64,000 nucleotides of DNA from Natrinema mahii. GTDB lineage: Archaea > Halobacteriota > Halobacteria > Halobacteriales > Natrialbaceae. Location: the NCBI GenBank assembly GCA_000690595.2, contig JHUT02000001.1, positions 496,001-560,000 on the forward strand, written 5' to 3'. Below, piece after piece: positions 8,977-16,879 of this stretch. The translations under genes were made by a program, and so were the position numbers. Positions within the stretch are counted from its first letter, which is position 1. The number at the start of each line of letters is the position of its first letter. Under the pieces are notes generated by a model. The model was not told where the DNA came from. It made no database searches and worked only from the letters and a program-made list of their open reading frames with translations.

Positions 8977-9987
8977 TCACTCGCCGTCGGTGACGTCGAC
9001 CCAGACGTAGCCGTGGCGGTACGCGTTGTCGATCGTCGGCGTCTCCGGAACGTCCCCGTCGTACAGGAGGACGGTGATCCGGATCGATCCCGCCTCGGCC
9101 TCGGGGGACAGCGTGCGATCGGCGTAGGCCGTGCCGCCGGCGCTGACGTTGTAGTCGATGCGCTGTAACTCGCTGCGTTCGACGACCTCGTCGCCCTCGA
9201 GGCGCTGCTCTTGGACGACGGCCGTGTAGTCTTCGTCCGCGCCCTCCCGGTTCTCGACGGCGATGACCAGCGGGACGGCGTCGCCGGGTTCGATCTCCGA
9301 GGGATAGCCCGACGCGACGAGTTCGCCGGTGTCGTCTTCCGTGAGCAGCCGGAGGCTCGTGTACTGCTCGCCGTCTTGGGGCGCGACGAGCGCGTAGCCG
9401 ACCGTCGTCAGCGCGAGGAGCATGCTGACGACGAGGACGACGTTGACGGCGACGTGGCGCGTCGATCCCGCGTCGAAGATCGCTGCCCGAGCCGCCTCGA
9501 GCCGGCGGCCGGGCCGATAGCGGTCGGCGGGCGGGACCGCCAGTCGGCGGGCGACCGCGACGCCGGTCCCGAGCAGGGTCCCTCCCGCGACGGCGTTGAC
9601 GACGGTCGAGGTGGTGAACCCGAACGGTGTGGCCGCGATCACCAGTCCGAGCGGCGGAAGGAGGGCGAAGCTCAGCCCGAACGACAGCGCCGCTCGCTCG
9701 GCGTCGGACAGCGAGACCGTCTGTCGGAGCAGGGCCCGGTCGGCGGGGCTCGCGGGCGTCTCCCGCGGGAAGAGTGCGGACAGGACCACGTACCCGGGCG
9801 CGAGGAACAACAGCGGGAATCCGACCGCCGCCCGCAGGACCGTCGATTCGGTATCGACGACCGTCAGGAGGACGGCCGCGACGAGGACGAAGCCGGCGAC
9901 ACCGAGCAGATCGAGAGGGGTGCCAACGAGGAGGGACTTGCTTCGCCGCCGCAGGGCCGCAACCGGCTGCAATGGCAGGTCTTTCAT
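8977..9987 (-). CDS. DUF1616 family membrane protein
   Basis: The protein has 336 residues. An N-terminal cytoplasmic stretch (RRRSKSLLVG) is followed by paired transmembrane helices (LLGVAGFVLVAAVLLTVV and GFPLLFLAPGYVVLSALFP). The latter contains the LFLAPGY signature typical of DUF1616. Two more helices sit near residues 120-165 and one near 195, and the C-terminal about 120 residues form an exported beta-rich domain (VENREGADEDYTAVVQEQRLEG). DUF1616 proteins are common in archaeal polysaccharide and surface-glycan loci; their biochemical role is unknown. The gene has its own promoter box (GTAACAA, 10021-10027). Confidence 0.9.
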   Translation of the reverse strand: MKDLPLQPVAALRRRSKSLLVGTPLDLLGVAGFVLVAAVLLTVVDTESTVLRAAVGFPLLFLAPGYVVLSALFPRETPASPADRALLRQTVSLSDAERAALSFGLSFALLPPLGLVIAATPFGFTTSTVVNAVAGGTLLGTGVAVARRLAVPPADRYRPGRRLEAARAAIFDAGSTRHVAVNVVLVVSMLLALTTVGYALVAPQDGEQYTSLRLLTEDDTGELVASGYPSEIEPGDAVPLVIAVENREGADEDYTAVVQEQRLEGDEVVERSELQRIDYNVSAGGTAYADRTLSPEAEAGSIRITVLLYDGDVPETPTIDNAYRHGYVWVDVTDGE

Positions 9988-10020
9988 TGTGTTTTATCGA
10001 CCGCACCATCCTGTCAGGTA

Positions 10021-10027
10021 TTGTTAC
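10021..10027 (-). promoter_or_regulatory. GTAACAA promoter box of the DUF1616 gene
   Basis: This is a one-base variant of the island box. On the minus strand it reads CAGTAACAATACC, 33 nt before the ATG at 9987. Confidence 0.4.
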
Positions 10028-10157
10028 TGGTCGGCTACCGTGGTGATCGGAGCCGACGCCACTGGGACAGCGGCCCGACAGCGCCCGGTTCCCGACACCG
10101 TGGCCCCCGGGAGCCGACGGCGGGAGGTCCGTCGCTCCCGACGACGGAAACAGGACG

Positions 10158-10166
10158 CTTACAAAG
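10158..10166 (+). promoter_or_regulatory. Variant promoter box (CTTACAAAG)
   Basis: CTTACAAAG resembles the ATAACAAAG boxes at 1984 and 31989. It lies 24 nt before the ATG of a 17-codon ORF at 10191 but 74 nt before the FemAB-like gene, so the transcript should begin near the short ORF. Confidence 0.35.
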
Positions 10167-10190
10167 TAGGTGTGCGGGGAGGCATCGCTT

Positions 10191-10244
10191 ATGGAACGCC
10201 GAGCGACGACCGCCCCGACCGCACGCGAGGAACCGCGACCATGA
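10191..10244 (+). CDS. Leader mini-ORF coupled to FemAB-like gene 2
   Basis: The ORF encodes 17 residues (MERRATTAPTAREEPRP) and ends in TGA that overlaps the ATG of the next gene as ATGA (10241-10244). It begins 24 nt after a promoter-like box, where a leaderless mRNA would start. Two other genes in the window have the same layout (16835 and 28865). Translation and termination-reinitiation coupling are inferred; the peptide itself may have no function. Confidence 0.35.
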   Translation: MERRATTAPTAREEPRP

Positions 10245-11251
10245 GCGTCGACGTCCGCGTCGCGACGGGGGACGATCTGGACCGGTGGAACGGGTACGTC
10301 GAGCGATCGCCACAGGGGCGACTGTGTCACGAACTCGAGGCGCTGCGGGTACAGGCCGACCACGCGGACGCAACGTTGCATCCGCTGGTGGGGTTCAAAG
10401 GACAGGAGCCGGTGGGGATCTTTCCCGTCTTCGAGATCCGGAAGCAGTTCGTGACGACGGCGTTTTCGCCGCCGCCGGGCCTCCGCGTTCCCTACCTCGG
10501 GCCGGCATTCCTGAACATGGGGAAGCTGAAACAACGCAAGCGCGAGCGCCGCCGGCAACGGTTCATGGACGGCTGCTTCGAGTGGATCGACTCCGAACTG
10601 AATCCGAAGTACGGACACGTCCGCACCGCAACGGCCTTCGACGACGCGCGGCCGTTCCAGTGGAACGAGTACGACGTGACGCCGGCCTACACCTACGCGG
10701 TCGACCTCGAGCGCGACGAAGACGACCTCCTCATGTCGTTCAGCAGCGACGCGCGGAGCAACATCCGCAACGCCGACGACGACGCCTACGAGATCGCCGT
10801 CGGCGGCCGCGAGGAGATCCGGCTGATCCACGAGCAGGTCCGGAACCGGTACGAGTCCCAGGGGATCGACTTCGACGTCCCGCTCGCGTTCGTCCTCGAT
10901 CTCGCCGAGGGGTCGCCGAACGGCCACGTCCGCCCCTATACCCTCCGGGTCGACGGCGAGTTCGTCGGCGGCATCCTCGCGCTGGAGTACGGCGACACCG
11001 TCGGCCGCTGGCTCGGCGGCGTCCGCACCGACGCCGACGTCGACGTCCCGACCAACGACCTCCTCGACTGGGCGATCATGCGCGACGGACTCGAGCGCGG
11101 CCTCGAGACCTACGACCTCGTCGGGGCCGACACCCGCCGGATCAACCGCTACAAGGCGAAGTTCAACCCCGAGTTGCGGACCTACTACAGCCTCGAGTAC
11201 GGCTCCTGGGGGGTCCGGCAGGTCGCGTCGCTGTACGACTCGGTCAAATAG
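10241..11251 (+). CDS. FemAB/GNAT-like transferase, paralog 2
   Basis: The protein has 336 residues. It shares with the copy at 33647 the segments VGFKGQEPVGIFPVFE, FSSDARSN-IRNADDD, and the C-terminal YDLVGADTRRINRYKAKFNP. These define a tightly related subfamily of FemAB-like transferases, while the copy at 2019 is more distant. The start MSVDVRVATGDD matches MSIDIRQLDPRAD of the paralog at 33647, which fixes it despite a longer open frame upstream. Transfer of an amino acid or acyl group to a glycan, lipid or amino-sugar acceptor is inferred from the family. Translation is probably coupled to the mini-ORF at 10191. Confidence 0.9.
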   Translation: MSVDVRVATGDDLDRWNGYVERSPQGRLCHELEALRVQADHADATLHPLVGFKGQEPVGIFPVFEIRKQFVTTAFSPPPGLRVPYLGPAFLNMGKLKQRKRERRRQRFMDGCFEWIDSELNPKYGHVRTATAFDDARPFQWNEYDVTPAYTYAVDLERDEDDLLMSFSSDARSNIRNADDDAYEIAVGGREEIRLIHEQVRNRYESQGIDFDVPLAFVLDLAEGSPNGHVRPYTLRVDGEFVGGILALEYGDTVGRWLGGVRTDADVDVPTNDLLDWAIMRDGLERGLETYDLVGADTRRINRYKAKFNPELRTYYSLEYGSWGVRQVASLYDSVK

Positions 11252-11299
11252 CGCGATCTCGAGGGGGCGTCTGCCGCCGCATCGGGCCCCCACCGGAGT

Positions 11300-12394
11300 T
11301 TAGTTCCTGTCGTGGCTGAGGTACGTCGTCGCCCAGTTGTCGCCGTCGTCGATCGCGTCGCCGCCGAGCGTCCAGTCGGATTCCGTCGAGAGCGGTCGGA
11401 CCATCAGCGTCGTCGTCTCCGTTACGGGCGAAAGCGGCGGCTTGTCGTCGGGCAGAAAGCCCCGTTTCAGGAGCGTCGTTCGGGGAATCGAGTCGGGCGA
11501 GGCGACCAGCAGGTCGGCCGCCCGGTTGTCCGCGAGGACGGCGGTCAAGAGCCGTTCGCGGACGGCGGTCGACCCGTCGGCACCGGAGCGGACGTCGAGG
11601 ATCATCGTCCGCGTCAGTCCGGGGGACCGGTCCGTCCCGGTAATCATCGCGGCGCGGTCCCGGTCGCCGTCGGTCGCGAGATACGCGCGGTACTCCCAGT
11701 CGGGCCTGCGGAGCCGCCACTGCAGGAATCGCTCGTCTCGCGGGACGTGGAACCCGTCGGGAACCGACTCGCGATAGAGCGACGCGAGACGCGCCGCTGG
11801 AACGGGTTCGTGACGGCGGACGCTGACATCGGCCCCCGTCGATCCGCCGTCCGCAACGAGATCCCACGCGGCCAGATACCCCCTCGCGACCGGTGAAGCG
11901 GCGCTCGAGGCGAGGGCCATGACGCCGTCGCCACTCCCGGCGGCGATCGCCGCCGGATCGTGGATGCGGTAGTACGACCCGCGTTCGGCGGCCACTCGCC
12001 AGCCGAGCTGTCGGTTGCCGGCGCGGGTCTTGCTGTTAGGGAAGTTGAAACAGAGTTCCGGCTCGCCGTCTCGGTAGTCCTCGATCGCCGCCTCGGTCAG
12101 CCGTGTGAACAGCCCCTGACGGCGGTGGGCCTCGTGGACCATCGTGTCGCACGGTTGTACCGCACGGACGACAGTGCGGCTCGTCCGGAGCGGCAGGGCG
12201 AAAAACGAGCGCGCACCGACGATCTCACCGTTTGCCGCCGCGACGTAGATCGGGACGTGGTCGGCGTAGGGGTTGTCCCGGTACTTCCACCGGAACCACT
12301 CCTCGTCCGGCCGCCGCCCGAAGACGTCGTCGTACAGCGACAGGTACCCCTCGAGGTCCCCGCGCCGAAACCGCCGAATCGTGTAGTCAGTCAT
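11300..12394 (-). CDS. GNAT family N-acetyltransferase
   Basis: The protein has 364 residues from MTDYTIRRFRRGDLEGYLSL. The acetyl-CoA binding motif A appears as TMVHEAHRRQGLFTRLTEAA near residues 95-112. The layout, with a second GNAT-like half, resembles Eis-type enzymes (Acetyltransf_9). N-acetylation of an amino sugar exposed by the neighbouring deacetylase, or the reverse, would be a natural pairing but is inference. The start at 12394 gives an 8-nt ATGACTGA overlap with the stop of the deacetylase gene; an ATG at 12421 is possible but less likely. Confidence 0.88.
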   Translation of the reverse strand: MTDYTIRRFRRGDLEGYLSLYDDVFGRRPDEEWFRWKYRDNPYADHVPIYVAAANGEIVGARSFFALPLRTSRTVVRAVQPCDTMVHEAHRRQGLFTRLTEAAIEDYRDGEPELCFNFPNSKTRAGNRQLGWRVAAERGSYYRIHDPAAIAAGSGDGVMALASSAASPVARGYLAAWDLVADGGSTGADVSVRRHEPVPAARLASLYRESVPDGFHVPRDERFLQWRLRRPDWEYRAYLATDGDRDRAAMITGTDRSPGLTRTMILDVRSGADGSTAVRERLLTAVLADNRAADLLVASPDSIPRTTLLKRGFLPDDKPPLSPVTETTTLMVRPLSTESDWTLGGDAIDDGDNWATTYLSHDRN

Positions 12395-13364
12395 CGTCGC
12401 CGACCGATCGAGCGGCGCCATCGGTCGTGGCCTCGTGTGTGGCGTCGTCCAGAACGCGATCCGTCACGTCGGCCATCGTCTCGACCGAGAGCAGCCCGCG
12501 GTCGCGCCGGTCGGCGACGTACGAGAGGATCCGACGGAGCCGGTCGCAGTCGGACTCCCGGACCAGGTTGTTCGGGTGGAGCCAGACGTGGAAGACGCCG
12601 TCGCGCTCCGCCGCCGCGTCGATCCCCAGCTTGGCCTGTCTGACGACGGGATCCTCGCCGACCGTCCGAGCGACGCGACGAGCGGGACCTTCGAACGAGA
12701 AGAGATCCAGCGAGGCCGGGACGGTCACGAGACCGTGTTCGTCCACGGTCGGTCGAACGAGCGGTGGCGGCGTCTCGCCGACGGTGTAGCTCGCGAACTT
12801 CGCGAGCGGATACGCCGGCGAGTCGTCGTACCAGCGCGGCGGCGAGACGCCCCGGTACCCCCTGAACCCGTGTTCGGCCAGGAGGCCCCGAAACGCGACG
12901 ACGTTGCGCGGGAAGACAAACGACGAGGCGGACAGCTCGCGTTCGCGAGCGATCTCGGCACAGCGTCGAATCTCCGCGGCCGCGATCGCGGGCGTGATCC
13001 GGTCCCGGTCGAACACCGCGTGGGAAAACGAATGCCACCCGATCTCGTGATCGGCGTCCGCGTCCCGGAGCCGCTCGACGAGGTCCGGACCGAACCACCG
13101 CTCGTTCTCGCTCGCGTCACCGCCGGGGTCGGGAGTGAACCATCCCGAGTCCGCCGCGGGATGCTCCCGATGAGCCCCGTCGCACTCCTCGAGCAGCAGG
13201 TGGCCGACGACGGCCCAGGTGGCGGGGATCGAGTGACTGTCGAAGATGTCGATCGCCCGTCGCCATCCCGTCCGGGCACTTCGGATCCGTCGTTCGGGGG
13301 GCGACTCCAGATCGTGAAACCCCCAGGCGAGTTCGGAATCGAGAGAGACGACGATGGTTCCCAT
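12387..13364 (-). CDS. Polysaccharide deacetylase (NodB-like)
   Basis: The protein has 325 residues from MGTIVVSLDSELAWGF. The first metal-region Asp is in SLDSELAWG, the paired histidines are in EIGWHSFSHAVFD near residue 160, and an Arg-containing motif follows in VFPRNVVAFRG. These match the CE4/NodB fold with haloarchaeal variations. There is no signal peptide, so it should act in the cytoplasm on a nucleotide- or lipid-linked N-acetyl sugar, or on another amide. The start at 13364 leaves a 37-nt gap to an ATAACAA box, whereas upstream in-frame starts run into low-complexity sequence. It overlaps the GNAT gene by 8 nt and forms an operon with it. Confidence 0.9.
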   Translation of the reverse strand: MGTIVVSLDSELAWGFHDLESPPERRIRSARTGWRRAIDIFDSHSIPATWAVVGHLLLEECDGAHREHPAADSGWFTPDPGGDASENERWFGPDLVERLRDADADHEIGWHSFSHAVFDRDRITPAIAAAEIRRCAEIARERELSASSFVFPRNVVAFRGLLAEHGFRGYRGVSPPRWYDDSPAYPLAKFASYTVGETPPPLVRPTVDEHGLVTVPASLDLFSFEGPARRVARTVGEDPVVRQAKLGIDAAAERDGVFHVWLHPNNLVRESDCDRLRRILSYVADRRDRGLLSVETMADVTDRVLDDATHEATTDGAARSVGDDD

Positions 13365-13401
13365 ACGCGATGACCGCACTCGAAGGGAGTTAGTTACGCA
13401 G

Positions 13402-13408
13402 TTGTTAT
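13402..13408 (-). promoter_or_regulatory. ATAACAA promoter box of the deacetylase-GNAT operon
   Basis: The minus strand reads GAGTATAACAACTGCG, 37 nt before the ATG at 13364. This is the longest spacing in the set. Confidence 0.5.
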
Positions 13409-13555
13409 ACTCTCGAGAACCGACGCTCCGGCGCGAACGAGCCGTCGAAAGGGCAGTCGCCGGAACGAACGCGCTGGAGCGAGTCGCGTTCGATCCCGAC
13501 GCCACGAACCGATGGCGGGTCGGTGAAGGTCCGGTTTCCATCGGGAATCCGATCA

Positions 13556-13562
13556 ATAACGA
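13556..13562 (+). promoter_or_regulatory. ATAACGA variant promoter box
   Basis: CAATAACGAAAG lies 27 nt before the ATG at 13590 and differs from ATAACAA by one base. Confidence 0.4.
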
Positions 13563-13589
13563 AAGAAGCGTATCCCGGAACCGTCGATA

Positions 13590-15203
13590 ATGGACGACGG
13601 ATCCTCCCTTCGAACGCTACTCGTCGGTATCGACGCGGCCTGCGATCGGGTCCTCGAGCCGCTGTTCGACGCCGACGAGGTACCGACCCTCGAGTCGCTC
13701 TACCGGGACGGGGCAAGCGGCCCGCTCGAGTCCCAGATCCCGCCGTGGACGGCCTCGGCGTGGCCGTCGCTGTACACCGGCATGAACCCCGGCAAGCACG
13801 GCGTGTACGGCTTCCTTACCTTCGACGGCTACGACTGGGACGTGGTCAACGCGACCGACGTTCGCGAGCGGACCCTGTGGGAACTGCTCGACCGACACGG
13901 GATGACGAGCGTCGTCGTCAACGTCCCCGTGACCCATCCGCCCCGCGAGTTCGACGGCGCGCTCATTCCGGGGTACACCGCGCCGGAAGACCCCGACTGT
14001 CACCCCGCCGGCCTGCTCGCGGACGTGCGAGAGTCGATCGGCGAGTACCGGGTCTACCCCGACGAGGACGCCGCCGACCGCGGGAGCGCCTACGCCGACT
14101 GCGTCCGGACCCGCGGCGAGGCGTTCCGGTATCTCGCCGACCGGTTCGACCCCGACTTTGGCTTCCTCGAGTTCCAGGCGACCGACTCGATCTTCCACGA
14201 GCGACCCGACGACGACGCGGCGATCCGGTCGATCTACCGCGAGGTCGATCGCCAGCTCCGCGAGACCGTCGCGGCCCACGATCCGGACACCGTGATCGTC
14301 GCCAGCGACCACGGAATGGGGCCCTACGACGGCTACGAGTTCCGCGTCAACGACTATCTCCGTGACCGCGGCGTCGTCGAGACCGAACGCGGCGGCGAGG
14401 GGATGCCGACGTGGGCGACGGTCCGGGACGGCAACCTCAAGCAGGGCGAGGCGGCCACGGACTACGAGCCCGGCCTCGCCGAGCGTGCGATGGCGCGGGC
14501 CGCGGGCGTCGGCCTCACGAGCCAGCGGATCGGCGCCGTCCTCGCACGGCTCGGGATCGACGACGTCGTGGCCGAGTACGCCCCCGCGGGGCTGGTCAAC
14601 GCGGGCGCGACGCAGGTCGACTTCGCGGCCTCGACCGCCTCCGTCCGCTCGCGGATCGAACTCGGCGTCCGCATCAACCTCGAGGGCCGCGAGCCCGACG
14701 GGGTCGTCCCCCGCTCGGAGTACGAGACCGTCCGGTCGCGGCTCATCGGTGAGTTGCGGTCGGTCACGACGCCCGACGGCGACCCCGTTTTCGAGACCGT
14801 CGCTCCCCGCGAGGAGTTCTTCCACGGCCCAGAGAGCGACCGCGCCGTCGACATCGTGACCGTGCCGGCGGACTTCGATCACTTCCTATCTGCGACGCTG
14901 CGCGACGCGCAGTTCGGCCCGCCGAGCGAGCCCTGGAACCACAAGCTCGAGGGGACCGTCGCGGCCAGCGGCGACGCCGTCGAGCCCGATGCGGGGGTCG
15001 GCCGGCCGCACCTCTTCGATATCGCGCCGACGGTCCTCGCGACGCTTGGCGTTCCGGCTGACGAGCGGATGGACGGCGAGGCGCTCCCCTGCGTCGAGTC
15101 GACCGAGACCCGCTCGTATCCCCGGTTCGACGCGGACCCGTCGGTCGAGACCGCCGACGAGGGGGTCGAAAAGCGACTCGCGGATCTGGGGTATCTCGAG
15201 TGA
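13590..15203 (+). CDS. Alkaline-phosphatase-superfamily phosphodiesterase, paralog 1
   Basis: The protein has 537 residues of the type I phosphodiesterase/nucleotide pyrophosphatase group. Metal and nucleophile positions are visible: VGIDAACD near residue 12, Thr in PPWTASAWPSLYTGMNPGKHG near residues 50-70, TDSIFHERPDDD near 195, and ASDHGMG near 238. A late His is in WNHKLEGT. No signal peptide or membrane segment is seen, so it is predicted to be cytoplasmic. The paralog at 32022 keeps all of these. Hydrolysis of a phosphodiester or pyrophosphate in a glycan precursor, or transfer of a phospho-group, is inferred from context. Confidence 0.9.
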   Translation: MDDGSSLRTLLVGIDAACDRVLEPLFDADEVPTLESLYRDGASGPLESQIPPWTASAWPSLYTGMNPGKHGVYGFLTFDGYDWDVVNATDVRERTLWELLDRHGMTSVVVNVPVTHPPREFDGALIPGYTAPEDPDCHPAGLLADVRESIGEYRVYPDEDAADRGSAYADCVRTRGEAFRYLADRFDPDFGFLEFQATDSIFHERPDDDAAIRSIYREVDRQLRETVAAHDPDTVIVASDHGMGPYDGYEFRVNDYLRDRGVVETERGGEGMPTWATVRDGNLKQGEAATDYEPGLAERAMARAAGVGLTSQRIGAVLARLGIDDVVAEYAPAGLVNAGATQVDFAASTASVRSRIELGVRINLEGREPDGVVPRSEYETVRSRLIGELRSVTTPDGDPVFETVAPREEFFHGPESDRAVDIVTVPADFDHFLSATLRDAQFGPPSEPWNHKLEGTVAASGDAVEPDAGVGRPHLFDIAPTVLATLGVPADERMDGEALPCVESTETRSYPRFDADPSVETADEGVEKRLADLGYLE

Positions 15204-15222
15204 CTCGGACGGGCCCAGACGC

Positions 15223-16530
15223 TTACCGGTCGGAGCGAACGAGCCGAAGCCCGGTCTTTGCCGTCGTCCAGACCGGATAGGCCGCGTTGTAGACCGGCGT
15301 AGGGGCGTTCCGCGCGCCGGCCCGGAGGAGTCGATCGGACAGCGGCGGCTCCGCAGTCGTGAGCAGGTCGTCGAGTTCGACGCCGTCGAGCCACTCGAAA
15401 AAGGCCCGCTCGGCTGGCGAGGTCGGCTCGGTCTCGCGTGCGCGCTCGCGTATGTCGGCCCACATGTGGCGCTCGTCCTGCCCGAGGACCCAGTCGCCGC
15501 GCTCGAGCGAACGCCGGAGGCGACGATAGTCGGCGTCGGTGAAGGGGTAGCCGTGGTCGGTCGGCTCGAGGCCGGCCAGCCGGAGCCCGACTGCGGTTCG
15601 ATAGCACTTTTCACACTTGCCGCAGTTGCCGTCCATGCGGTCGTTACAGGTCTGGAGTTGCAGCGTCGAGCCCTCGGTGCGGACGTAGTCGGCGATGACA
15701 TCGAGGCGCTCCTGTCGGGTGAGTTCGTAAGCGTCGTGGTGACACCGGGTGCCGGCCCACCGGACCCGCTCGTCGACGTCGGGGCGGGACCCCCACTCGA
15801 GGTCGATCCCCTCCCAGTGGGTCGCGGCGACGGAGAGGTCGGTCATGCCGCGGGCGTACGCGAGAGGGGCACAGAGCCCGAGCAATCCCAGCCCGTGACC
15901 GACGGAGCTGTACCAGCCGCCGTCGACGTGGCGCTTGTAGTGGGCCAACAGCATGGGGTGATCGAGGAAGGAGAGCATGTTCGACTCGACGAACGCGGCG
16001 TCGCAGCCGTGGTCGTCGGCGAACCCCGACACGCGCTCGCGGAGCGCCGCCCACTTGTCGTCGTCGGCCGCGTCGGGGGTGATCGTCCAGCCGCGGATCC
16101 CGATCAGCGTCGGCGATTCGTCGCGATGTCGCACGTACGAACACGTCGAGTCGACCCCACCGGTAAAGAGCAGTCCGTGTTCCCCACCCGGGTCGGGCTC
16201 CGGATCGACAGTCTGCCGGGCGTAGAGCTCCCCGCCCTCGAGGAAGTCGTACATCGCACACAGCGACGCCTCGACGTCCGCGAGGGCGCGGGCGAACGTC
16301 GCGTCGACTTCGTCGACGTAGACGTCGGCCCCGTTGGCCCACGCGACCGGACAGACGTGTGCGAGAACCGGGATCGCGAGGATCCCGTCGGGAACGTCCG
16401 CGATCGGGACGTCGTAGCTGGCGCGGAAGGGCTCGTCGGTGACGAATCGATCGAGGTCGCTCGAGGTCCGGACGGAACACTCGAGCGTGCGGTCGTCGAC
16501 GGATAGGTCGTCGATAAGAATGGATGACAT
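15223..16530 (-). CDS. PP-loop ATPase (adenine nucleotide alpha-hydrolase-like) with Cys4 site
   Basis: The protein has 435 residues from MSSILIDDLSV. An N-terminal beta-rich domain of about 125 residues precedes a PP-loop, LLFTGGVDSTCSYVRHR, as in QueC, GMP synthase and asparagine-synthase-like enzymes that adenylate a carbonyl group. A cluster CNDRMDGNCGKCEKCYRTA near residues 325-343 matches the zinc site of QueC-type proteins. Its position in the glycan island suggests amidation or another ATP-driven nitrogen- or sulfur-transfer to a sugar or lipid intermediate; this is inference. The start at 16530 is preferred because the in-frame extension to 16836 is basic and low in similarity to haloarchaeal coding sequence. 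Confidence 0.85.
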   Translation of the reverse strand: MSSILIDDLSVDDRTLECSVRTSSDLDRFVTDEPFRASYDVPIADVPDGILAIPVLAHVCPVAWANGADVYVDEVDATFARALADVEASLCAMYDFLEGGELYARQTVDPEPDPGGEHGLLFTGGVDSTCSYVRHRDESPTLIGIRGWTITPDAADDDKWAALRERVSGFADDHGCDAAFVESNMLSFLDHPMLLAHYKRHVDGGWYSSVGHGLGLLGLCAPLAYARGMTDLSVAATHWEGIDLEWGSRPDVDERVRWAGTRCHHDAYELTRQERLDVIADYVRTEGSTLQLQTCNDRMDGNCGKCEKCYRTAVGLRLAGLEPTDHGYPFTDADYRRLRRSLERGDWVLGQDERHMWADIRERARETEPTSPAERAFFEWLDGVELDDLLTTAEPPLSDRLLRAGARNAPTPVYNAAYPVWTTAKTGLRLVRSDR

Positions 16531-16796
16531 TCGGAAGTCCCTCGTGCTCGAGCGGATCACGACCGTCCACAAAAGCAATCGGAACCGTTGATCGGTTCGG
16601 GAACGAGAAATCGTTCCGTAGCTGACGATCCGGAACGACAGGGGAGCCATACAGGACGACCGCCGCCGCGCGGTTGGGGCTCGAGCCGGTCGCAGACGGT
16701 CACTGACGGTGATGCCGACGAAATCAGCATCGATAGCGGCCGACCGGCCGTCGACGGGGCCCAGCCCACACACCTGTTTTCGGGCGTAAGAGCCGG

Positions 16797-16803
16797 ATAA
16801 CAA
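16797..16803 (+). promoter_or_regulatory. ATAACAA promoter box upstream of mini-ORF and GT-C-like gene 2
   Basis: GGATAACAAACG lies 31 nt before the ATG of the 14-codon ORF at 16835 but 72 nt before the GTG at 16876. The normal spacing of the island therefore points to the short ORF as the first start codon. Confidence 0.5.
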
Positions 16804-16834
16804 ACGTGGCCAGTGCCGAGGGCTGGACCAACAC

Positions 16835-16879
16835 ATGCGTGTCGAGAGCCCGCCGGACGGGCGCGGTGAGAACGCGTGA
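16835..16879 (+). CDS. Leader mini-ORF coupled to GT-C-like gene 2
   Basis: The ORF encodes 14 residues (MRVESPPDGRGENA) and ends in TGA that overlaps the GTG start of the next gene as GTGA (16876-16879). Its distance from the ATAACAA box matches that of annotated genes in this island. Coupled translation is inferred. Confidence 0.35.
   Translation: MRVESPPDGRGENA

Noticed and set aside
8765-11293. Minus-strand frame of 842 codons and plus-strand frame 9211-11319
   Set aside because: Both overlap the DUF1616 and FemAB-like genes in other frames and have Arg/Pro-rich composition.
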